From: Fusobacteriota bacterium | GTDB taxonomy: Bacteria > Fusobacteriota > Fusobacteriia > Fusobacteriales > JAAYPW01 | Direction of reading: 5' to 3' | Length of the DNA stretch: 37,785 nt | Assembly: GCA_012519615.1 (NCBI GenBank) | Contig: JAAYPW010000027.1 | Coordinates: 1 to 37,785 of the forward strand | Made by a program: the position numbers and the translations under genes | Part shown: piece after piece, positions 19,859 through 30,685 of the stretch | How the letters are laid out: the number at the start of each line of letters is the position of its first letter | Numbering within the stretch: the stretch's first letter is position 1 | Notes under the pieces: model-generated | What the model saw: only the letters and a program-made list of their open reading frames with translations | Told to the model about the DNA's origin: nothing | The model's database searches: none

Positions 19859-21151
19859 TTATTTATCTTTTTTTGCAACTCTTTTACTTCTTTTTACAGC
19901 ACAGAAATCCCCACACATTGCACATACTTCTTCATCTTCTGGCATCTGACTTTCTCGATATTTTATTGCTTTTTCGGGGTCAATTGCAAGGGCAAACTGA
20001 TCTTTCCAGTTAAGTTCTTCTCTTGCTTTACTCATTGCATTATCCCATTCTATAGCACCTTTTATCCCTTTTGCAATATCTGCTGCATGTGCTGCTATTC
20101 TACTTGCTATTACTCCCTCTTTAATATCATCTAAATCTGGTAATCTTAAATGCTCTGCCGGTGTTACATAACATAGGAAATCAGCTCCATATGTTGCTGC
20201 AATTGCTCCACCTATAGCTGATGTAATATGATCATAACCTGGTGCAATATCTGTAACTAAAGGGCCTAATACATAAAATGGAGCCCCATGACATAATTTT
20301 TTCTGAATTTGCATATTTGCAGCAATCTCATTTAAAGGTACATGCCCTGGACCCTCTATCATAACTTGTACATTTTCTTTCCATGCTTCTTTTGTTAGCT
20401 CGCCTAATGTGATTAGTTCTTGAATTTGTGGTGCATCTGTAGCATCTTTTATTGATCCTGGTCTTAATCCATCGCCTAAACTTAAAGTAACATCATATTT
20501 TTTACAAATCTCTAATAATCTTCCGAAATGCTCATAAAATGGATTTTCATTTCCAGTCTCTTTTATCCATTCATATAGTATTGCGCCACCTCTACTTACA
20601 ATATGTGTAAGTCTAGGATTTTTATCCACTCTTTCCACAGCATATTTATTTAAACCAGCATGTATTGTTAAAAAGTCAATCCCATTTTCTGCATGTTGTT
20701 CTACAACTTGAAATATCTCATCTACAGTTATATCTTTTACATCTTTATGATTAAATTGTACTAATGCATCATACATCGGTACAGTTCCTAACATAACTGG
20801 CGATATCTCTACTAATTTTTTCCTAAATGATTCTGTATCACCATAAGTACTTAGATCCATTATTGCATCAGCTTTTAGCTCAATTGCCTTCATAACTTTA
20901 TTTGTTTCTAACTCAATATCAAATTTATCTTGAGATACTCCAAGGTTTACATTTACTTTCGTTTTTAATCCTTTCCCAATTGCAATTCCTCTTAGATTTT
21001 TATGATTTTTATTTGCAGGAATTACGATTGTTCCGTTAGCTATCCCTTCTAATAAATCTTCTTTACTAATAAATTCATCTTTTAAAACATCACTCATCTG
21101 CTTTGTAAGTATCCCTTTTTTAGCCGCATCCATTTGTGTTGTATAAGTCAT
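19859..21151 (-). CDS. thiC: Phosphomethylpyrimidine synthase ThiC
   Basis: ThiC sequence including [13 protein letters not shown] and C-terminal [11 protein letters not shown] cluster motif. Confidence 0.98.
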   Translation of the reverse strand: MTYTTQMDAAKKGILTKQMSDVLKDEFISKEDLLEGIANGTIVIPANKNHKNLRGIAIGKGLKTKVNVNLGVSQDKFDIELETNKVMKAIELKADAIMDLSTYGDTESFRKKLVEISPVMLGTVPMYDALVQFNHKDVKDITVDEIFQVVEQHAENGIDFLTIHAGLNKYAVERVDKNPRLTHIVSRGGAILYEWIKETGNENPFYEHFGRLLEICKKYDVTLSLGDGLRPGSIKDATDAPQIQELITLGELTKEAWKENVQVMIEGPGHVPLNEIAANMQIQKKLCHGAPFYVLGPLVTDIAPGYDHITSAIGGAIAATYGADFLCYVTPAEHLRLPDLDDIKEGVIASRIAAHAADIAKGIKGAIEWDNAMSKAREELNWKDQFALAIDPEKAIKYRESQMPEDEEVCAMCGDFCAVKRSKRVAKKDK

Positions 21152-21172
21152 TAATCTCTCCCCTTTTTAATT

Positions 21173-22201
21173 TTATTTATTCATTTTATTTAACAACGAC
21201 ACAATTTTATCATTTATATTTTCTGCTCCAACTATTTCTGTAACGAGACAAATTGTTTCTGCACCTATATTAATTACATCATAAATATTATTTTCTTTGA
21301 TTCCACCTATTGCTACAAATGGGATCTTATTTTCTTTTACAGCGTATTCTAAATACTCTAGTCCCACAGGATCACATACATCATCTTTTGTATATGTTTT
21401 ATAAATGGGACCTACACCAATATAGTCAGCTCCATCTTCCAGAGCTTTTTGGTATTGCTCCTTTGAATGTGTAGATAATCCAATAATCTTGTTCCCTACA
21501 AGTTTACGCACCTCTTTTATAGGTACATCATCTTGACCAATATGAACTCCATCTGCATCAACCATCATTGCAATATCAATATGATCATTTACTATAAAAA
21601 TTACACTATTCTTTCTTGTAATTTCACGTATTTCTAGACATTCTTCATATTTTTCCTTCATTGATTTATATTTTTCCCGATATTGGATAATTTTTACTCC
21701 AGATTCTATCATCTCACGAACTACGTCAATATTTTTTCTACCATTTGAATATTTTTCAGCAGTTATCCCATATATCCCTTTAGGTAATTTTATTGTTATA
21801 AGTTTTAATATCTCTTTTTCTAGATAATATGCCTCGTATCTTATATTTTCCATTATTTTGCTTTTTTCATATTTTTCAATAATTTTAAGGGATTCCTCCA
21901 TTGTTCTTACAGCTTCTTCTACTCTTTTGAAATTTGCAGTTATTAACTGTTTTAAGTCTGTTTTTTTATCTAAAGTAGTGTTCTGGCTAATATCTTTTCC
22001 AATATCGTGTTCAGAATCTCTAGAATTAACGAAATCATCATCGATATTTTTAAAAGTTTTTCTTAATTTATGTCGAATTTCTCTTAATTTTTTTGTTTTG
22101 TCTTCATCTTCGAAATAAAATCTACATACATCTTCAATTACACGAATACCTTCAGCAGCTCGATTTACATTTGCATCAAGAATTCTATTTATTTTATACA
22201 T
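21173..22201 (-). CDS. thiE: ThiD2-ThiE fusion (N-terminal ThiD2-like domain + thiamine phosphate synthase)
   Basis: N-terminal RILDANVNRAAEGIRVIEDVCRFYF (ThiD2-like); C-terminal IFIVNDHIDIAMMVDADGVHIGQDDVP...GPIYKTYTK...FVAIGGI. Confidence 0.92.
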   Translation of the reverse strand: MYKINRILDANVNRAAEGIRVIEDVCRFYFEDEDKTKKLREIRHKLRKTFKNIDDDFVNSRDSEHDIGKDISQNTTLDKKTDLKQLITANFKRVEEAVRTMEESLKIIEKYEKSKIMENIRYEAYYLEKEILKLITIKLPKGIYGITAEKYSNGRKNIDVVREMIESGVKIIQYREKYKSMKEKYEECLEIREITRKNSVIFIVNDHIDIAMMVDADGVHIGQDDVPIKEVRKLVGNKIIGLSTHSKEQYQKALEDGADYIGVGPIYKTYTKDDVCDPVGLEYLEYAVKENKIPFVAIGGIKENNIYDVINIGAETICLVTEIVGAENINDKIVSLLNKMNK

Positions 22202-22746
22202 TAATTATCCACTCCAACTCCATGTTTTTCTATAATTATATTTGCCATTGTACCTGCTATAATAGATACTTTTGTAGAATATGTCTTATAGTCTATTATA
22301 TCACTTTTAAAATCACCAACAATAAATATATTTTTTCCTAGTTTTTTAGTTACAATATTTGATAAATCTAATCCACCAATTCCATTAGCAGATACAATTA
22401 ATTTATTTGAATTTGAAAAAACCTCTAGTAATTCTATTTTTCTCTCTTTAATATCAAATCCCTCTACAATAATATTACAATTATTAAACTTCTCTAGCAT
22501 ATTATCTTTTGTAAGTTCTAAAACTTCTTTCTCTATAATTATATCACCATTAATATTTTCTAAGTTTTCTTTTAACATATCAACTTTATATTTCCCAACC
22601 TGATTTTTAAAGAAAAATTGTCTATTTAAATTAGATTCCGTTATTATATCAAAGTCTATTATCTTAAATTTTGTAAACCCAGCTCTAACTAAATACATTG
22701 CAACATTAGAACCTATTCCGCCTACACCTGCAATTCCGATTTTCAT
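22201..22746 (-). CDS. thiF: ThiF family adenylyltransferase (short form)
   Basis: GIAGVGGIGSNVAMYLVRAGFTKFKIIDFDIITESNLNRQFFF. Confidence 0.93.
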   Translation of the reverse strand: MKIGIAGVGGIGSNVAMYLVRAGFTKFKIIDFDIITESNLNRQFFFKNQVGKYKVDMLKENLENINGDIIIEKEVLELTKDNMLEKFNNCNIIVEGFDIKERKIELLEVFSNSNKLIVSANGIGGLDLSNIVTKKLGKNIFIVGDFKSDIIDYKTYSTKVSIIAGTMANIIIEKHGVGVDN

Positions 22747-23861
22747 CTAATTTCACCAGATTCCCATATCCAATCTTTATATATCGCTTGATAATTTTGA
22801 CTTTCTATAGAATGAACCATTTCCTCAACATTACGATTATCTGATATTTCAAACTGTTTTGTGGAATTATCAACTTTAGTATGGCCTCCAACATCGGTTT
22901 TTGAATCTGCGGACATTTTTGTAACACCTAGTTTCATGATATTATCTCGAAACTCCTGTTTTTCTCTTGTAGATATATTTATACCTGCTCTATTAGCAAA
23001 AATTCTATAGGCTGTCATTATTTGGACAAATTTTTTATCTCTCATAGGATCATTTGGTTTAAATCCACCTTCAGCATCATTTATTCGTGGTAATGAAATA
23101 CTAAATTCTGTATCAAGATAATTATCCATTAGATATCTTAGATGTAATCCACTAAAAAACGCCTCTTTTATAGTTTCCCCTAACCCAAATAGTGTACCAA
23201 TGCTAACTTGTCTAAATCCTGCAATTGCACCTCTTTCCGGTGTATCTAGTCTATAATGATAATCTCTTTTTTTTCCCGCTAAATGTACTTTCTCATATAG
23301 TTCTTTATTATATGTTTCCTGATATACAGTTAGACCATCTACCCCTAATTTTTTCAACTCAATATATTTATCTGTGTCCATAGGAAATACCTCTATTGAT
23401 ATTGACGGAAAATAATTTGATAATAATTTTATCGAATCTTTTAAATAGATAAAATCTTTTTCTGTATCTGCCTCACCAGTTAAAACTAATAGATGTTTTA
23501 AACCAGTTTTTGCAATTTCAATTGCCTCTTTTTCAATCTCCTCTAGTGTTAGTTTAGCTCTTTTAATCTTATTATCTTTATTAAATCCACAATATATACA
23601 TCTATTTGTACAATAATTTGAAATATACATTGGTGTATATAGAGAAATTGTACGACCGAAATACTGTCTTGTTATATCCATAGATTTTTTTGCCATAATC
23701 TCAATATATTTTTCCGCTTTATTAGAGATTATATTTAAAAAATCCATATCATTTAACTTTGTTTTATTTAAACTATTTATAATATCCTCATTTTTTATAG
23801 AATTACAATAGTTTTCAAAATCAAACGCTTTATATTTTTCTATTATATCATAAAATCCCAT
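22743..23861 (-). CDS. thiH: 2-iminoacetate synthase ThiH (radical SAM)
   Basis: LYTPMYISNYCTNRCIYCGFN, LLVLTGEAD, thi operon context. Confidence 0.97.
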   Translation of the reverse strand: MGFYDIIEKYKAFDFENYCNSIKNEDIINSLNKTKLNDMDFLNIISNKAEKYIEIMAKKSMDITRQYFGRTISLYTPMYISNYCTNRCIYCGFNKDNKIKRAKLTLEEIEKEAIEIAKTGLKHLLVLTGEADTEKDFIYLKDSIKLLSNYFPSISIEVFPMDTDKYIELKKLGVDGLTVYQETYNKELYEKVHLAGKKRDYHYRLDTPERGAIAGFRQVSIGTLFGLGETIKEAFFSGLHLRYLMDNYLDTEFSISLPRINDAEGGFKPNDPMRDKKFVQIMTAYRIFANRAGINISTREKQEFRDNIMKLGVTKMSADSKTDVGGHTKVDNSTKQFEISDNRNVEEMVHSIESQNYQAIYKDWIWESGEIR

Positions 23862-23863
23862 AT

Positions 23864-24637
23864 TTAATCACCTAAAAATCCAGTAAGAGGCGATGAAGCA
23901 TCTGCATATTTTTTCTCTTCGGCCATTTTAGCTAAATATCCCATTCTTCCTGATTTAACAGCATATTTAAATGCTTCTCCCATTAATATTGGGTCTTCTG
24001 ATGTAGCAATTGCTGTATTTACAATAACAGCAGCTGCACCAATTTCCATAGCAGCAGCAGCATGCGAAGGCTTTCCTATTCCAGCATCTACAATTACAGG
24101 GATTTTTACATTTTCTATTATTATTTCAATAATATCTTTTAGTAATAGCCCTTTATTTGTCCCAATTGGTGCACCAAGTGGCATTACAGCAGCTGCACCA
24201 GCACTTTCCAAACGTTTAGATATTGTTAAATCAGGCATAATATATGGCATAACATGAAATCCCTCTTTAGCAAGTATTTCTGTTGCTTTTAAAGTCTCTT
24301 CATTATTAGGTAGAAGATATTTCATATCGTTTATTATCTCAATTTTTATAAAATTACCGCAACCTGCTTCCTTTGCAATTCTTGCTATCCTTACAGCTTC
24401 CATATGATCTCTTGCACCAGATGTATTTGGTAAAAGCATTACATTTTTTGGAATATAATTTAAGATATTTCCATCTTTATCGCTGTTATTTACCCTTCTA
24501 AGAGCTACAGTTATCATTTCAGACTCGCTACTTTCTAACATTTTAGGTATTATTGATTTTGAAGAAAATTTACCTGTTCCTGTAATTAATCTACTTTTTA
24601 ATTCTAAATTACCTATTTTAAATAAGTCTTTTTCCAT
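23864..24637 (-). CDS. thiG: Thiazole synthase ThiG
   Basis: [58 protein letters not shown]. Confidence 0.98.
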   Translation of the reverse strand: MEKDLFKIGNLELKSRLITGTGKFSSKSIIPKMLESSESEMITVALRRVNNSDKDGNILNYIPKNVMLLPNTSGARDHMEAVRIARIAKEAGCGNFIKIEIINDMKYLLPNNEETLKATEILAKEGFHVMPYIMPDLTISKRLESAGAAAVMPLGAPIGTNKGLLLKDIIEIIIENVKIPVIVDAGIGKPSHAAAAMEIGAAAVIVNTAIATSEDPILMGEAFKYAVKSGRMGYLAKMAEEKKYADASSPLTGFLGD

Positions 24638-25393
24638 TTTTCTCTCCTTAAAGTTATAAATTAATATTAAAATATTAATATTAATACAAAATTTAGTCTT
24701 TTTTATTATTTCTATAGATTTTTAAATAAAATAGACTTTTTATAAACATATAACGTCTCTCTACAAAAAATATTTGTATGCATTTTTTATAATAGAAATA
24801 TATTCTTATTCTTGTATTTAATTTTATAAATATCCATATAGTTAACTAACACTTTGTATTATTTCATAATCCTGTATTGCATAAATTACGCCTCGTACAT
24901 AATATTTAATTAAAATTTATATCATTAATTAAAATTTTTTTTCTACAACTAAATATTTATTTGAATAAAAAAAGTAAAAAACAGTGTATACTCGATTTAT
25001 CTTTCAAATAATAATTAATCATATTGTAAAAATATTGCTAATAATTTTATATATTTATACTCTAAAAACGCGGTCTATATGAAAATAAAATTTTATGGCA
25101 AAGTTTTATTTTGAAAATTATATTTTCATTTCCTAAATACCATTAACTACGTTCTAAGCTCTAAAATCACATCTTTTGCCCTTACATTTCTTTAATCTAT
25201 TTGAATTCGCGTCCTTCTATGTCTAAAATTATTTTTTAATTTTCAATTTTAATTTTTTTATATTCATATTTGATTATGTACATATTATGTTAGTAAAATA
25301 ATTCATTACTATTTTAATATTTACAGCCTCATTCTATATTCTTCTAATTTTGATTTTACAGAGTAGTTGAAACAATGTGAGTTGTATATATTT

Positions 25394-25594
25394 TTATCCA
25401 CCACCAACAAAATTTAATAGTTCAATATTATCTTTATCATCTATTATTGTACTATCCCAATTCTCTTTTTTTAAAATATTATAATTATATTCCACTATTA
25501 GAGATTTTTTTTCTAATTTTTTCATATTAATTAATTCTTCAATTGTTTTTCCAATAACATTTTTCTCGATAAGTCCATTTATAGTTACAGCCAT
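25394..25594 (-). CDS. thiS: Sulfur carrier protein ThiS
   Basis: Small protein ending in GGG, directly after TPP riboswitch. Confidence 0.9.
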   Translation of the reverse strand: MAVTINGLIEKNVIGKTIEELINMKKLEKKSLIVEYNYNILKKENWDSTIIDDKDNIELLNFVGGG

Positions 25595-25621
25595 TCATTT
25601 CACCTTCTTTCTTTATTAAAT

Positions 25622-25651
25622 AAAAAAGCTCTCCCTAAATAAGGAAAGCTT
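25622..25651 (-). terminator. Riboswitch expression-platform terminator
   Basis: Minus strand AAGCTTTCC-TTATTTA-GGGAGAGCTTTTTT. Confidence 0.8.
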
Positions 25652-25677
25652 CTATTTATTTTAATAAAATTTAAATA

Positions 25678-25760
25678 GTCTGCTTCCCTTCGTTGGCATT
25701 ATCCAAACAGGTTCGAAGGGTCGGAAATCTCCTCTCAGCTTATTAGCTCCCCTAGCAAGT
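25678..25760 (-). ncRNA. TPP riboswitch
   Basis: Minus strand CTAGGGGAGC...GCTGAGAGG...GACCCTTCGAACCTG...TGGATAATGCCAACGAAGGGA. Confidence 0.97.
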
Positions 25761-25814
25761 ATATTATCACATTGTATTACATAATTGTAAATTGTTACTT
25801 TATGTTTAAATTAG

Positions 25815-26888
25815 TTAATATATCACATTACATCCTCTTGATTCCAATTTTTTTATAGTTTTATGTACTGGAGAATTTGTCCCTGTATCAAGATTAGGTG
25901 TATTCCATAGATATAAATCCTCTAAATTTTTTAGTTCTTCTAAAGACGATATATCTTTTACAAGAGTTTTTTCTAAATATAGATACATTAAATTCTGAAG
26001 TTTAGATAGTACACTTATATCTTCAATTTCAGTTTCTTGTAAATATAACTCCTCAATTGCTGTTAAATTCTCAAGTGGAGATATATCAACTACATTTGTT
26101 TTTGATATACGTAAATAAACAAGATTCTCTAATGTAGATAATGGTTCAATATTATCAATATCAGTTTTCCATAAATCTAATTTTTGTAGACCTATTAAAT
26201 TTTCTAATCCAATTAAAGACGAAATATTCTTATTTGATAAAGATAAAGTACTTATATCAACTAAGTCTTCTTTATATATTGGTCCTTCTAATTTATTTAT
26301 TTTTTCTCTTACAGCACTTTCTAAATTTGGATCTTCAAATTGAATTCCATCATTAGATATTGTTTTTTTACTTCCATCTCCAATTCCATATTCACTTTCG
26401 TATTGGATAATTGGTTTTTCGCTTTCAATAAAATTATCATCTTCATCATTATTAGATGTAGCTGCCACTTCTCCATCTGCAACAACTTGTTTAAATGAAG
26501 ATTTTTTTAACAAATTATTTAATCTTTCTATTTCTTCATGCATCTCTCTTGTTGTTTTATTTCTTCTTATCGCCAAGAAATCTATTGATTCTAGTACTTC
26601 CAACATATCTTTCTCAAGTTTATTAGAGTTTTTAGTATTTAATTTCGACATTTTAGTATTATCCTCTATTTCTACAATTAACTCTATAACCATTTTTTTG
26701 AAAATATAAAAGTTAAATATTACAATTGCGGTTACTGCAATTGCTCCAATAGTTAAATAATTTTTTGGATTATCTTTTATCACCATAAAAATCATTGTAA
26801 CTGCTACTAACAATATTAAAACACCTATAAATATAAAAAAATTCCCCATAAGCTTTGCTTTATTTTGTCTGTCAGTCATTGTTAACAT
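25815..26888 (-). CDS. Membrane-anchored leucine-rich-repeat protein
   Basis: Two N-terminal TM helices; C-terminal 22-aa LRRs (LENLVYLRISKTNVVDISPLENLTAIEELYLQETEIEDISVLSKLQNL). Confidence 0.88.
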   Translation of the reverse strand: MLTMTDRQNKAKLMGNFFIFIGVLILLVAVTMIFMVIKDNPKNYLTIGAIAVTAIVIFNFYIFKKMVIELIVEIEDNTKMSKLNTKNSNKLEKDMLEVLESIDFLAIRRNKTTREMHEEIERLNNLLKKSSFKQVVADGEVAATSNNDEDDNFIESEKPIIQYESEYGIGDGSKKTISNDGIQFEDPNLESAVREKINKLEGPIYKEDLVDISTLSLSNKNISSLIGLENLIGLQKLDLWKTDIDNIEPLSTLENLVYLRISKTNVVDISPLENLTAIEELYLQETEIEDISVLSKLQNLMYLYLEKTLVKDISSLEELKNLEDLYLWNTPNLDTGTNSPVHKTIKKLESRGCNVIY

Positions 26889-26964
26889 CCCCTTTTTTAT
26901 TTTTATATAATTTGTTCACATTAGTATAGCTTATTTTTTTTATTAAAGTCAAGTTTTATATAAA

Positions 26965-29040
26965 TTATAAATTAGTTATTAAAACAATTTTATTAAAAAT
27001 TTCATCTAGCTTTTTCAATAACGATAATCTATTTATTTTAATATTTGGATTTTTATCCATTACCATCACTTTTTCAAAGAAATCATTAATTATATTTTCC
27101 CCTTTTAGTAAATCATCGAAGAAACCACGATAATCTTTTTTTTCAATATCTTTTTTTGCTTGATCTTTAAATTCATTGTAATATTCATATAGATTTTTCT
27201 CCTCTTTTTCCACAAAGAAATTTTCATCAATTACAACATCATTATCTGAGAAATCTTTAGTTATATTTTTTACCCTTTTTACTAGCATGATTAAGTTTGT
27301 AAATTCATCACTATCAATTACTTTTTCTAAAATTTCTACCTTTTTTTCAACATCAATTATACTATCACAATCGGCAGCAACTACAGCCTCAATAATATAT
27401 TTTTTGTACCCTTTATTTATTAATACATTAATGATTCTATCTTTGAAGAACTCATTTATATTATCAAATACATCTTTTTTATTTATAGTTAAAATTCCAT
27501 TAGATTCATATATATCTAATGAATATTTAACTAAATCAAATATAGAAATTTCTAATTTAGATTCTAATATGATATTTACAATACCTAAAGCAGCTCTTCT
27601 AAGAGCATATGGATCTTGTGAACCACGAGGTATTAATCCAACTGTGAAGCATCCTACAATGGTATCTAATTTATCAACTATTGCAGCTATAATTCCCTCT
27701 TTTGTTACAGGTAAAGTATCCCCTTGATATCTCGGCATATAGTGCTCATATATTCCATTAGCTACATTGTCTTTTTCGCCGAATTTTTTAGCATACTCCA
27801 TCCCCATAAATCCTTGTAATTTTGTATACTCTTTCTCACCTATCATATTTGTAACTAAGTCAAATTTACATATCTCTACTGTTCTAAGAATATCAATTTT
27901 TTCCTCTTTTTTTATATTTAATTTATCAGATATAAAATTTGCTATTTTAAGATTTCTTTCAATTTTATCATATATTGTACCAAGTTTATTTTGAAATACA
28001 ACATTTTTTAAATTTTCATTAAAATATTTTACATTTTTTTTCAAATCTTCATAATAAAAAAATCTGGCATCTGCTAATCTCGCACTTAATACTTTTTCAT
28101 TTCCTATTTGCACCTCTTGAGAATCTTCGATACCATTTCTTATTAGTACAAATTTCGGTAATAATTTTCCATCATTATCTAATATAGGAAAATATCTTTG
28201 ATGAGCCTGCATAGTGATTATAAGTACCTCTTGTGGTACCTCTAAAAACTCTGCATTAAATGTACCAGTAATCGGATATGGATATTCAATTAGATTAGCT
28301 ACTTCATCTAAAAGTTCATCTTCAATTAAAACTTTTTCACCAATTTTAGCTGTTTTCATTTTAATATCATCTAATATTGCTTTTTTTCTTTTTTCAATAT
28401 CTATAATAACGTTATTTTTCTTAATTTTTATAAAATAATCATCTATATTTTTGACCTCTATCTCTTTTTCACCGAAAAATCTATGTCCTGAAGTCATCAT
28501 AGAACTTTTTATTCCTGCTACTTCAATTGGTATTAGTTTATTATCACAAATAGCAAGAATCCATCTTAATGGTCTTGCGAATTTAAATTGTTTCTCTCCC
28601 CATCTCATAGTTTTTGGAAAATTAATATCTAATATAGTTTTTTTTAGTATTTCAGGCAATAAATCTTCTGTATTTTTACCTTTTTCATATTTTGTTACAG
28701 AAATATATTCACCTTTTTCATTTTTTAATATATCTAATTCTGTTACCTCTACTCCTTGAGATTTTGCAAAACCTATACCTGCCTTAGTTAACTGTCCATT
28801 AATATCATAGGCTATATTTTTAGCAGGACCTATATTTTGACTTGTAATATCTTCTTGCTTTTCTGATAATTTATTTACTGATAATACTAATCTTCTCGGT
28901 GTACCATAAGTTACAATTTTTTCATAATTTATTCTTTGCTCTTTTAATGTTTTTTTAATTATCTCCTCTATATTATTTAATGCTGGTACTAAAAATCTAG
29001 CGGGTATCTCTTCTACACCGATTTCTAATAATATTTCCAA
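26965..29040 (-). CDS. glyS: Glycyl-tRNA synthetase beta subunit
   Basis: LLEIGVEEIPARFLVPAL, FPKTMRWGEKQFKFARPLRWI, DPYALRRAALGI. Confidence 0.98.
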   Translation of the reverse strand: MEILLEIGVEEIPARFLVPALNNIEEIIKKTLKEQRINYEKIVTYGTPRRLVLSVNKLSEKQEDITSQNIGPAKNIAYDINGQLTKAGIGFAKSQGVEVTELDILKNEKGEYISVTKYEKGKNTEDLLPEILKKTILDINFPKTMRWGEKQFKFARPLRWILAICDNKLIPIEVAGIKSSMMTSGHRFFGEKEIEVKNIDDYFIKIKKNNVIIDIEKRKKAILDDIKMKTAKIGEKVLIEDELLDEVANLIEYPYPITGTFNAEFLEVPQEVLIITMQAHQRYFPILDNDGKLLPKFVLIRNGIEDSQEVQIGNEKVLSARLADARFFYYEDLKKNVKYFNENLKNVVFQNKLGTIYDKIERNLKIANFISDKLNIKKEEKIDILRTVEICKFDLVTNMIGEKEYTKLQGFMGMEYAKKFGEKDNVANGIYEHYMPRYQGDTLPVTKEGIIAAIVDKLDTIVGCFTVGLIPRGSQDPYALRRAALGIVNIILESKLEISIFDLVKYSLDIYESNGILTINKKDVFDNINEFFKDRIINVLINKGYKKYIIEAVVAADCDSIIDVEKKVEILEKVIDSDEFTNLIMLVKRVKNITKDFSDNDVVIDENFFVEKEEKNLYEYYNEFKDQAKKDIEKKDYRGFFDDLLKGENIINDFFEKVMVMDKNPNIKINRLSLLKKLDEIFNKIVLITNL

Positions 29041-29099
29041 GAAATTCCTCTCCTTTCAAATGCAACAATTTTCTAACAATTTATTTGATTTTTTATTAT

Positions 29100-29969
29100 C
29101 TATTTTTTTAATAATGGAAATCCAAGTTTTTCTCTTTCAGCAACATATAGTTCAGCGCAAGATTTCGCAAGATTTCTTACTCTAAGTATATAGCTCATTC
29201 TCTCAGTAGTACTTATTGCACCTCTTGAATCAAGTATATTAAAGCAATGAGAACATTTTAAAACATGGTCGTATGCTGGTAAAACTAATTTATTATCTAT
29301 AATTTGTTTTGCTTCTTGTTCGTATTTATTAAATAGATCAAAATGCATTGCTACATCTGCTATTTCAAAACTGTATTTTGAAAATTCATATTCAAATTGA
29401 AATCTCATATCTCCATATTTAACATTGTTTGTCCAATCTAAATCGAAAACACTGTCTTTATTTTGAATAGCCAGTGCAATTCTCTCTAAACCGTATGTTA
29501 TCTCCACAGGTATAATATCTAGCTCTATACCTCCAACTTGTTGAAAATATGTAAATTGTGTAATTTCTTGACCATCTAGCCATACTTCCCATCCAAGTCC
29601 CCACGCACCTAAAGTTGGAGATTCCCAGTCATCTTCTACGAATCTAATATCATGTTTTTTAGAATCAATACCTAATTCTTTAAGGCTTTCAAGGTACATT
29701 TCTTGAATATTTTCTGGTGATGGTTTCATTATTACTTGAAATTGATGGTGTTCATACAGTCTATTGGGATTTTCACCATATCTTCCATCTTTTGGACGAC
29801 GTGACGGCTCCACATATGCTATATTCCAAGGTTCTGGCCCTAATGACATAAGAAATGTATTTGGATTAAAAGTACCTGCCCCTGTTTCCACATCATAAGG
29901 ATTTCCTATTATACAGCCTTTTTCATTCCAAAATTTTTGTAATTTTAATATAATATCTTGAAAAGTCAT
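29100..29969 (-). CDS. glyQ: Glycyl-tRNA synthetase alpha subunit
   Basis: [51 protein letters not shown]. Confidence 0.98.
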   Translation of the reverse strand: MTFQDIILKLQKFWNEKGCIIGNPYDVETGAGTFNPNTFLMSLGPEPWNIAYVEPSRRPKDGRYGENPNRLYEHHQFQVIMKPSPENIQEMYLESLKELGIDSKKHDIRFVEDDWESPTLGAWGLGWEVWLDGQEITQFTYFQQVGGIELDIIPVEITYGLERIALAIQNKDSVFDLDWTNNVKYGDMRFQFEYEFSKYSFEIADVAMHFDLFNKYEQEAKQIIDNKLVLPAYDHVLKCSHCFNILDSRGAISTTERMSYILRVRNLAKSCAELYVAEREKLGFPLLKK

Positions 29970-29987
29970 TTTTTCCTCCTGTTTCTG

Positions 29988-30593
29988 TTAATTGTTTTCT
30001 AGACTATTTTCTTTATCTATCTCATTTGCTTTTAATTTTTCTTTCTCTATCTCTTTTTTTAATTTTTTTGTCTCTTTACACGATTTTTTATCTTGTTTTT
30101 TAGTATAAATACTCTCTTTTTCCAGTATAAATTCTAATAACATTAGTATAATACCTATGTTAATCGCTATATCTGCAACATTAAAAATGTATTTCCATAT
30201 ACCTGCAAAATCTATAAAATCTACAACATATCCCCTTAATAGTCTATCAAATAGATTACCAAATGCTCCACCTAATATAAATATATATCCAAATCTTGAC
30301 CAATTTGAATGCTCTTCATCTTTTTTATGTAGGTATAGAATCATTGCAACTATAGCAATAAGTCCTAAAAGAACAATAAAAAAAATTTTCCCTTGAAAAA
30401 GTCCAAATGCAACCCCTTCATTTCTAACATAAGTTATATTAAAAAAATCTTTTATTAACTCTTTTCTATCGCCTACCTCTTTGAAATTATTTTCCACAAT
30501 ATATTTTGTATATTGATCTAAGGCAAATATAAAAAATATCATAATTATATTTACTGTTAGCTCTTTAACTCTGTTATTTTTCAAAAATATCAC
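29988..30593 (-). CDS. lspA: Signal peptidase II
   Basis: DQYTKYIVE, FFNITYVRNEGVAFG, FILGGAFGNLFDRLLRGYVVDFIDF, NVADIAI; lysine-rich C-terminal tail. Confidence 0.96.
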   Translation of the reverse strand: MIFLKNNRVKELTVNIIMIFFIFALDQYTKYIVENNFKEVGDRKELIKDFFNITYVRNEGVAFGLFQGKIFFIVLLGLIAIVAMILYLHKKDEEHSNWSRFGYIFILGGAFGNLFDRLLRGYVVDFIDFAGIWKYIFNVADIAINIGIILMLLEFILEKESIYTKKQDKKSCKETKKLKKEIEKEKLKANEIDKENSLENN

Positions 30594-30629
30594 CCTTTTT
30601 TATTTATTATTTATTTAAATATGATATAA

Positions 30630-30668
30630 CACAAAATGAAAAGTAAAAAAAATTACTTTTATTTTGTG
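30630..30668. terminator. Hairpin between ileS and lspA
   Basis: CACAAAAT.AAAAGTAA...TTACTTTT.ATTTTGTG. Confidence 0.4.
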
Positions 30669-30685
30669 TTTTTATCAATATATTA

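Noticed and set aside
24660-24690. AT-only palindrome upstream of thiG (TTAATATTAAAATATTAATATTAAT)
   Set aside because: Low-complexity AT sequence likely by chance in this composition
25130-25180. ATTTTAGAGCTTAGAACGTAGTTAATGGTATTTA as a CRISPR repeat/tracrRNA-like sequence
   Set aside because: Only one copy, no spacers and no cas genes in the window
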